Shown here: in pieces, positions 5,079 through 8,822 of the stretch
Position numbering within the stretch: position 1 is the first letter of the stretch
How the letters are laid out: every line of letters begins with the position of its first letter
Assembly (NCBI GenBank): GCA_025054795.1
Contig: JANWZU010000134.1
Location: 1-8,822, forward strand
Direction: 5' to 3'
Source: Candidatus Caldarchaeum sp.
GTDB taxonomy: Archaea; Thermoproteota; Nitrososphaeria_A; Caldarchaeales; Caldarchaeaceae
Length of the DNA stretch: 8,822 nt
Translations under genes and position numbers: made by a program
The notes under the pieces: generated by a model
Databases searched by the model: none
The model's input: only the letters and a program-made list of their open reading frames with translations
What the model was told of the DNA's origin: nothing

Positions 5079-6121
5079 ATCCTTATCTTATCCCTGTACT
5101 TGAGATACGTCGAGTAGTCTATTTCCTTCCTCCTGCTTAGGAGTTCCGTGTATGTTGGGGCCCTGTTTCTTTTCTCAAGTATTCCGTCGCAAACTGTCAG
5201 AACAAAGGAGTCGCTGCCTGCGCCTGAGCCGTAGGAGGTTGCTAGGATTCTCTGTCCGGGTGAAGCTATGTCGAGTATTTTCGCCAAGGCCACCATCGAG
5301 CATGCGGCATAGGTGTTTCCAACCATGTCGGCCACAAGCCCCGGAACGACTTTCGAGGTTGGGATGGACAGAACCTTGGCCACGGCTAGGGGGAATTTGA
5401 CGTTGGGCTGGTGGAAGACGAAGTAGTCGATGTCGTTGACGGAGTAGCCGTTCTCAGATAGTATGGTGTTGACGGCTGAAATCGTGTGGTGAAAATACGC
5501 CGGCTCCCCTGTGAAACGTGAGGCGTGTACAGGATATCTCTCGTAGCTTCTCCTCCAGAAATCAGGGGTGTCTGTCACGAATGAAACAGAGTAGTCGAAT
5601 TTCGCCACGCAGTCATTTTTCGCAGGCCCTATCACTAGAGCCGCAGCCCCGCTGGCAGCCGTGTATTCAAGGGCGTCCCCGGGTCTTCCCTGCGCCGTGT
5701 CCGCCCCTATAGCCAGTCCGTAATCTATTCTGCCTGCTTCAACGAGGGCTGTGATGAACTGTACCGCCTCTGTTCCGGCCTTGCATGCGAATTCAAGGTC
5801 GGCTGAGGTTGTTTTGCGTGATGTGCCGAGTATCTCAGCTACAAGTGTTCCGCTAGGCTTCACAGCGTAGGGCTTCGACTCCGTTCCCACGTGTACGGCC
5901 GATATGGATGAAGCGTCTACTCCTGCTCTTTTCAAAGCATATTTGGACGCTTCGACAGCCATCGTCACAGTGTCCTCGTCGAGCCCAGCTACAGCCTTCT
6001 CCTTCACTGGGAGGTCTGAGGCGTTCTTGCCCCAAACCTTCGCCAGCTCGGCTCCCTTTATTCTGAACATGGGGATGTAGACGCCGTAGCCGTGGATGGC
6101 TGCGTTTCTGATTTTCGGCAT
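5075..6121 (-). CDS. Hydroxymethylglutaryl-CoA synthase (archaeal type)
   Basis: This 348-residue enzyme condenses acetyl-CoA with acetoacetyl-CoA to HMG-CoA, the second step of the mevalonate pathway to archaeal isoprenoid lipids. The thiolase/KAS-III-like fold carries the full catalytic set: Glu81 in GTESKPY, Cys113 in EFACKAGTEA (the acetyl-enzyme Cys) and His237 in FHQPN. GNTYAACS (268-275) and YGSGAGSD (297-304) are also typical. The length fits the archaeal/bacterial short form rather than the longer eukaryotic one. It is the first gene of the HMG-CoA synthase/thiolase/DUF35 operon, and the thiolase starts inside its stop codon. The ATG at 6121 lies about 27 nt from a TATA box, so the mRNA is probably leaderless. 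Of all the mevalonate genes in the window this is the most secure. Confidence 0.95.
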   Translation of the reverse strand: MPKIRNAAIHGYGVYIPMFRIKGAELAKVWGKNASDLPVKEKAVAGLDEDTVTMAVEASKYALKRAGVDASSISAVHVGTESKPYAVKPSGTLVAEILGTSRKTTSADLEFACKAGTEAVQFITALVEAGRIDYGLAIGADTAQGRPGDALEYTAASGAAALVIGPAKNDCVAKFDYSVSFVTDTPDFWRRSYERYPVHASRFTGEPAYFHHTISAVNTILSENGYSVNDIDYFVFHQPNVKFPLAVAKVLSIPTSKVVPGLVADMVGNTYAACSMVALAKILDIASPGQRILATSYGSGAGSDSFVLTVCDGILEKRNRAPTYTELLSRRKEIDYSTYLKYRDKIRM

Positions 6122-6143
6122 CGTGTTGGCTTGGTCAGCGGAG

Positions 6144-6151
6144 TATTAAAA
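6144..6151 (-). promoter_or_regulatory. TATA box of the mevalonate operon
   Basis: TTTTAATA on the minus strand is centred about 27 nt before the HMG-CoA synthase ATG, with purine-rich GCAAAAGA just upstream as a possible BRE. No Shine-Dalgarno site precedes the ATG, which is consistent with a leaderless transcript. The 110-nt gap 6122-6231 is shared with the divergent Lrp-type gene. Confidence 0.6.
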
Positions 6152-6182
6152 GTCTTTTGCATATCCACGTTTCGACGTTTGA

Positions 6183-6193
6183 CTAACAGTTAG
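6183..6193. promoter_or_regulatory. Palindrome CTAACAGTTAG, candidate operator
   Basis: Five-base arms CTAAC/GTTAG flank one central base. It sits between the mevalonate-operon TATA box and the Lrp-family start, and directly upstream of the weak TATA-like ATTAAA (6196-6201) of that gene. Lrp/AsnC proteins bind short palindromes and often regulate their own promoter, so it is a candidate autoregulatory site. A single short palindrome could also be chance. Confidence 0.35.
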
Positions 6194-6201
6194 AGATTAA
6201 A
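6194..6201 (+). promoter_or_regulatory. Weak TATA-like box of the Lrp-family gene
   Basis: AGATTAAA is centred about 34 nt before the ATG at 6232, a little farther than at the other promoters here, so a short leader of several nt is expected. It is next to the palindrome at 6183-6193. Weak sequence match. Confidence 0.35.
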
Positions 6202-6231
6202 GCCTACAGCAACCAACTTATCAGCCGGCCC

Positions 6232-6681
6232 ATGAACACAGACTTGGACGAAAAAGACATAAAAATAATAGAGGAGCTGATGGAAAACGCAGAGCAGTCG
6301 ATCACGGAGCTGGCCGCTAAGCTACGGATTCCAAGGACAACCGTTCAGGAGAGGGTTAAAAGGCTCAAACAACAAGGCGTGATTAAGAAATACACCATTC
6401 AGGTTAACTACGCCAAGCTCGGGAAGCCGGCGACCGCCTTCATCCTCATATCCTTCGAGCAGGGAGCCATGTCTCAGAAGAAGCTCGCCCAAGAGATAGC
6501 CAAGCTTCCGGAGGTTGTCGAAGCCCACCTGATAACCGGGGAGTGGGACATCCTCGTCAAAGTTAGGACAGACTCGATGCAGTCTATAGGCTCGCTCGTC
6601 GTGGACAAGCTGAGAACCATGGAGGGCGTTGGGAAAACGATGACATGCGTCTCATTCACAGCTGTCAAGGAATCCACTTAG
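6232..6681 (+). CDS. Lrp/AsnC-family transcriptional regulator
   Basis: This 149-residue protein has the standard two-domain layout. The N-terminal winged helix-turn-helix (about 5-53) opens with LDEKDIKIIEELMENAEQS and has a recognition helix around IPRTTVQERVKRLKQQGVI (33-51). The C-terminal RAM domain (about 65-145) carries VVEAHLITGEWDILVKV (95-111), the region that binds small effectors such as amino acids and builds dimers and octamers. The length is normal. It is divergent from the mevalonate operon across 110 nt and followed by a HAD phosphatase gene 5 nt after its stop. A palindrome upstream may be its own operator. Effector and regulon cannot be told from sequence; control of the neighbouring mevalonate operon is possible but only inferred from position. 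Confidence 0.93.
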   Translation: MNTDLDEKDIKIIEELMENAEQSITELAAKLRIPRTTVQERVKRLKQQGVIKKYTIQVNYAKLGKPATAFILISFEQGAMSQKKLAQEIAKLPEVVEAHLITGEWDILVKVRTDSMQSIGSLVVDKLRTMEGVGKTMTCVSFTAVKEST

Positions 6682-6686
6682 CCGAT

Positions 6687-7478
6687 ATGATCCTGAAAAG
6701 GGTGAAGGGGCTGGTGATAGACCTTGACGGGTGCGTCTACGTCGGGGACAAGCCTGTAGAAGGCGCCGCTGAAGCCGTGCGCAAGCTGCGGGCCATGGGT
6801 CTACGTGTTGTCTTTCTGACCAACAACTCGACCCTAACTAGGCGGCAGTATGTTGACAAGCTTGCGAAGATGGATGTCGAAGCCGTGGTTGAGGAAGTAT
6901 TGACATCCGGCGTTGCAGCTGCAAAGTTCATCAAGAACAGGGGATCGGGCTACCGCTGCTTTCCAGTAGCCGAGAACGGTTTTTCAGTCGAAGCCGAGGC
7001 GCTTGGTCTGAAAATTTTAGACATGACGGAGTGGCGGAGCGCCGACTACGTGGTCGTCGGGTTGGACAGAAAACTGAGCTACCCTAAGCTAGCCAACGCC
7101 GCCCTAGCCATACGAGCCGGGGCCTTCTTCCTAGCCACAAACCTAGACAACGTGTATCCGTCGGAGGAAGGCTTTCTGCCGGGAGCCGGCTCCATCGCCT
7201 CCATGCTGCACACAGCCACAGGCGTGGCCCCCCACTCAGTTGGCAAGCCAAGCAAAGAGATTTCTCAGCAGGCGCTTGAGCTGCTGGGTTTATCAAACGA
7301 GGAGGTGGTTTTTGTCGGGGACAGGCCCGATACCGACGTTGCTGCTGCTAAGGCCGTGGGATGTAGAAGCATTCTCGTAAAAACAGGGGCCTACCGTTTG
7401 TTCGAAACGCATCCCGCTAAGCCGGACTTGGTGGTGGATAATCTAGCAAAAGTTCCGGAGGTCATCTCAACCGGGTAA
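6687..7478 (+). CDS. HAD-superfamily IIA hydrolase (NagD/p-nitrophenylphosphatase-like)
   Basis: This 263-residue protein is a cytoplasmic phosphatase of HAD subclass IIA. It has motif I DLDGCVYVG (12-20) with nucleophile Asp12 and acid/base Asp14, motif II TNNS (45-48), a C2 cap between about residues 80 and 180, motif III Lys187 in GKPS, and motif IV GDRPDTD (211-217) binding Mg2+. Length and order match NagD-like enzymes, which dephosphorylate small sugar or nucleotide phosphates or phosphoglycolate; the substrate here is unknown. The ATG at 6687, 5 nt after the Lrp-family stop, is preferred to one at 6645: the earlier start would overlap the Lrp coding region by 37 nt and add 14 residues before the first conserved strand. 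The gene is likely co-transcribed with the regulator. It ends just before the promoter of the CBS gene. Confidence 0.9.
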   Translation: MILKRVKGLVIDLDGCVYVGDKPVEGAAEAVRKLRAMGLRVVFLTNNSTLTRRQYVDKLAKMDVEAVVEEVLTSGVAAAKFIKNRGSGYRCFPVAENGFSVEAEALGLKILDMTEWRSADYVVVGLDRKLSYPKLANAALAIRAGAFFLATNLDNVYPSEEGFLPGAGSIASMLHTATGVAPHSVGKPSKEISQQALELLGLSNEEVVFVGDRPDTDVAAAKAVGCRSILVKTGAYRLFETHPAKPDLVVDNLAKVPEVISTG

Positions 7479-7479
7479 G

Positions 7480-7487
7480 TTTTTATT
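7480..7487 (+). promoter_or_regulatory. TATA-like box of the CBS-domain gene
   Basis: TTTTTATT, starting 2 nt after the HAD stop codon (7476-7478), is centred about 26 nt before the GTG start at 7509. The spacing fits a leaderless transcript and supports both the GTG start and a separate promoter for this gene. Confidence 0.5.
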
Positions 7488-7508
7488 CCTCCTACAGTTG
7501 ATTAATCT

Positions 7509-7892
7509 GTGTCCTCCATCAAAGTTTCAGACATTATGTCCCGCAGGCTTATAACGGCAGGCGAGGGCGAGACTCTTGCGGCCGTCGCTGAGAAGATGTT
7601 GGGTTCTAAGGTAAGCAGCGTAGTGGTCATTTCGAACGGCAAAGTTGTCGGGATAGTTACGGAGAAGGATTTCGTGAAGTTTTTCACGCTGAGGGTCCCG
7701 CCTGATGACGTGGTCAAAAACCACATGACAAGGAGCGTGATAACTGTGTCGGAGAACACATCGGTGAACGAGGCGAAGAACATAATGGCCGCCAACAAGA
7801 TAAGACATCTACCGGTAGTCGACGAAAAGGGGAGGTTCGTTGGGATGGTCACGACGCGTGATATCGTCGAAGCTGTTGAGACTCTGATTTAG
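7509..7892 (+). CDS. Two-CBS-domain protein (Bateman module)
   Basis: This 127-residue protein consists of a single Bateman module and nothing else. CBS1 spans about residues 6-60 (VSDIMSRRLITAGEGETL, then SNGKVVGIVTEKDFVK at 42-57). CBS2 spans about 70-126 (VVKNHMTRSVITVSENTSV, then RHLPVVDEKGRFVGMVTTRDIV at 99-120). Such pairs bind adenosine nucleotides or S-adenosylmethionine between the domains and act as energy or metabolite sensors, usually by regulating a partner enzyme or channel. Stand-alone copies are common in archaea and the partner cannot be named. The start is GTG, supported by the TATA-like box 26 nt upstream. Its own promoter sets it apart from the Lrp/HAD pair. The 92 nt after its stop (7893-7984) show nothing I can call beyond AT-rich sequence. 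Confidence 0.93.
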   Translation: MSSIKVSDIMSRRLITAGEGETLAAVAEKMLGSKVSSVVVISNGKVVGIVTEKDFVKFFTLRVPPDDVVKNHMTRSVITVSENTSVNEAKNIMAANKIRHLPVVDEKGRFVGMVTTRDIVEAVETLI

Positions 7893-7984
7893 CGGCTCAG
7901 ATACCCCAGAGAATCTCATCACTCAACTTATCTATTCATCATCATAGCCGTCATCTAGGACGAAGTGTTTTGATATAACCTTTC

Positions 7985-8822
7985 TCAGCCTAGCTTGCCC
8001 TCCATCCTGTAGAGCCTCTCCGATATTCTCCTGTTTTCATCCCTCACTTTCTCTATCTCCTCCCGCAAGGCCTTGTACTCCACACCCTTCTCCAAGTGTT
8101 CCCTTATCCTAGCAGCAACCTCCCTAGCGTTTCTGCTTATCCTGCCGTTCAAGTCCTGATCAGCCATACGGTCCAGCGTTTTGAGAAGCCGCCGGTCCAT
8201 CAGCTCTCTTGCTGCGGCCACGACAGCTCCTCTGATTCTTTCGTTAGGGTCTGTTGACAGTTTATCGAGAGTATCGTAAACCTGTTGTTTTTCTGGAAAC
8301 TTAGCCAGCCCAGCTACTGCGGCAAGCCTAACAGGCGTGGGGTTTGAGGGCTTCGTCCTCTCCAACACGTGTTTGAAGGCTTCGTCTGTGCCCATTTCAG
8401 CAAGACCCGCTACAGCCCCGCATGCAACGGATTCGGCGTGAGACCTGTAGCCAAGCGCCTTCATAAGCGTTTCAAACCCGTCTGCTCTCCTGATTCTCCC
8501 GAGGCTGATGCACGCAGACTGTCTGACGTAGTACGATTCTCCTAAGTCTTCGACGACGGCCTTCAACGCTTCAGCCGCCTCCCTGTCTCCCTCGAATGAA
8601 CCAAGGCCTTCAACTATTCCTCTTCTAACCTTAGGGTGCTTTACCTTCTTCAAACAGTTCAGCAAGGCCATCTTCGATTCCTCCGACTTTATCTGGCCCA
8701 GCGCCTTGGCCGCTTGGTAGGATACGCCCCAGAAGCCTTCTTTTTCGACAACCCACTCTAAAGCATCAACGACTCTGCGCCCGCCCTGCTTTGTCAGAAA
8801 CTCAATCATCTCAAGCCTACAG
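7985..8822 (-). CDS. HEAT-repeat protein with C-terminal coiled coil, partial (probably C-terminal part of an M1-type aminopeptidase)
   Basis: The reading frame is open to the right edge: four more codons precede the first Met at 8807-8809 with no stop, so the 5' part is probably missing. The visible 274 residues form about six HEAT-like helical pairs: FWGVSYQAAKALGQI (26-40), HPKVRRGIVEGLGSF (58-72), SYYVRQSACISLGRI (92-106), ESVACGAVAGLAEMG (126-140), PVRLAAVAGLAKF (159-171) and ERIRGAVVAAARELM (190-204). A charged coiled coil closes the protein (about 242-272). The FWGVxxxAAKALGxI and YYVRxxAxxxLG pattern resembles the HEAT region at the C-terminus of some bacterial and archaeal M1 aminopeptidases, but the zinc site (HExxH) would lie outside the window. 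Alternatives are a free HEAT scaffold or a PBS-lyase-like HEAT protein. Convergent with the CBS gene. Confidence 0.8.
   Translation of the reverse strand, partial: CRLEMIEFLTKQGGRRVVDALEWVVEKEGFWGVSYQAAKALGQIKSEESKMALLNCLKKVKHPKVRRGIVEGLGSFEGDREAAEALKAVVEDLGESYYVRQSACISLGRIRRADGFETLMKALGYRSHAESVACGAVAGLAEMGTDEAFKHVLERTKPSNPTPVRLAAVAGLAKFPEKQQVYDTLDKLSTDPNERIRGAVVAAARELMDRRLLKTLDRMADQDLNGRISRNAREVAARIREHLEKGVEYKALREEIEKVRDENRRISERLYRMEGKLG

Noticed and set aside
6645..6686. Longer N-terminus for the HAD phosphatase, starting at 6645
   Set aside because: It would overlap the Lrp-family coding region by 37 nt and add residues outside the HAD fold; the ATG at 6687 puts the start just before the first conserved strand.
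7502..7852. 116-codon open frame on the minus strand under the CBS gene
   Set aside because: The plus-strand frame encodes two textbook CBS domains; the antisense translation is Thr/Ser/Phe-rich and has no motif.
7893..7984. Possible small gene or terminator in the 92-nt gap between the CBS and HEAT genes
   Set aside because: Only very short frames are present, no stable inverted repeat is visible, and T-runs are four bases at most.

Overview
The window (8,822 nt, about 50-55% GC by eye, gene-dense, no gene-free stretch over about 150 nt) looks like the chromosome of a thermophilic archaeon of the TACK group, most likely an Aigarchaeota/Caldiarchaeum relative. The grounds are a eukaryote-like ubiquitin cassette in the arrangement known from Candidatus Caldiarchaeum subterraneum, archaeal TATA boxes placed for leaderless transcription, frequent TTG/GTG starts, and an archaeal-type mevalonate gene set. 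The species assignment is inference, because no search could be run.

Region 1 (1-3514) is the ubiquitin locus. On the minus strand, reading right to left, are a pro-ubiquitin with a C-terminal Gly-Gly plus six-residue tail (1691-1945), an E2 conjugating enzyme (1204-1710) and an E1 activating enzyme (20-1201), tightly packed or overlapping. A Shine-Dalgarno-like GGAGGT directly after the E1 stop shows that the operon continues off the left edge, where the Caldiarchaeum arrangement predicts a small RING-finger E3. Divergently, from a 150-nt shared promoter region, run a JAMM metalloprotease of the Rpn11 type (2096-2722) and, 12 nt later, an unrecognised coiled-coil protein (2735-3514). Together these encode processing (JAMM), activation (E1), conjugation (E2) and probably removal (JAMM) of ubiquitin; the coiled-coil protein is a candidate new component.

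Region 2 (3505-6121, minus strand) is a three-gene operon with 4-nt GTGA overlaps: HMG-CoA synthase, an SCP2/archaeal-type thiolase homologue and a DUF35 zinc-ribbon/OB-fold protein. These match the archaeal thiolase/DUF35/HMG-CoA synthase complex that opens the mevalonate (isoprenoid lipid) pathway. However, the thiolase homologue has Gly where the nucleophilic Cys should be. The operon ends tail-to-tail with the coiled-coil gene in a perfect 14-bp palindrome that contains both stop codons and makes both proteins end in Val-Gln-Arg.

Region 3 (6122-7892, plus strand) holds an Lrp/AsnC regulator divergent from the mevalonate operon, a HAD-IIA phosphatase just behind it, and a two-CBS-domain protein with its own promoter. 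Region 4 (7985-8822, minus strand) is a HEAT-repeat protein cut by the right edge, probably the C-terminal part of an M1-type aminopeptidase or a similar HEAT protein. Nearly every transcription unit has a TATA-like box about 25-30 nt before the start codon, implying leaderless mRNAs, while the internal genes use Shine-Dalgarno sites or stop/start overlap.
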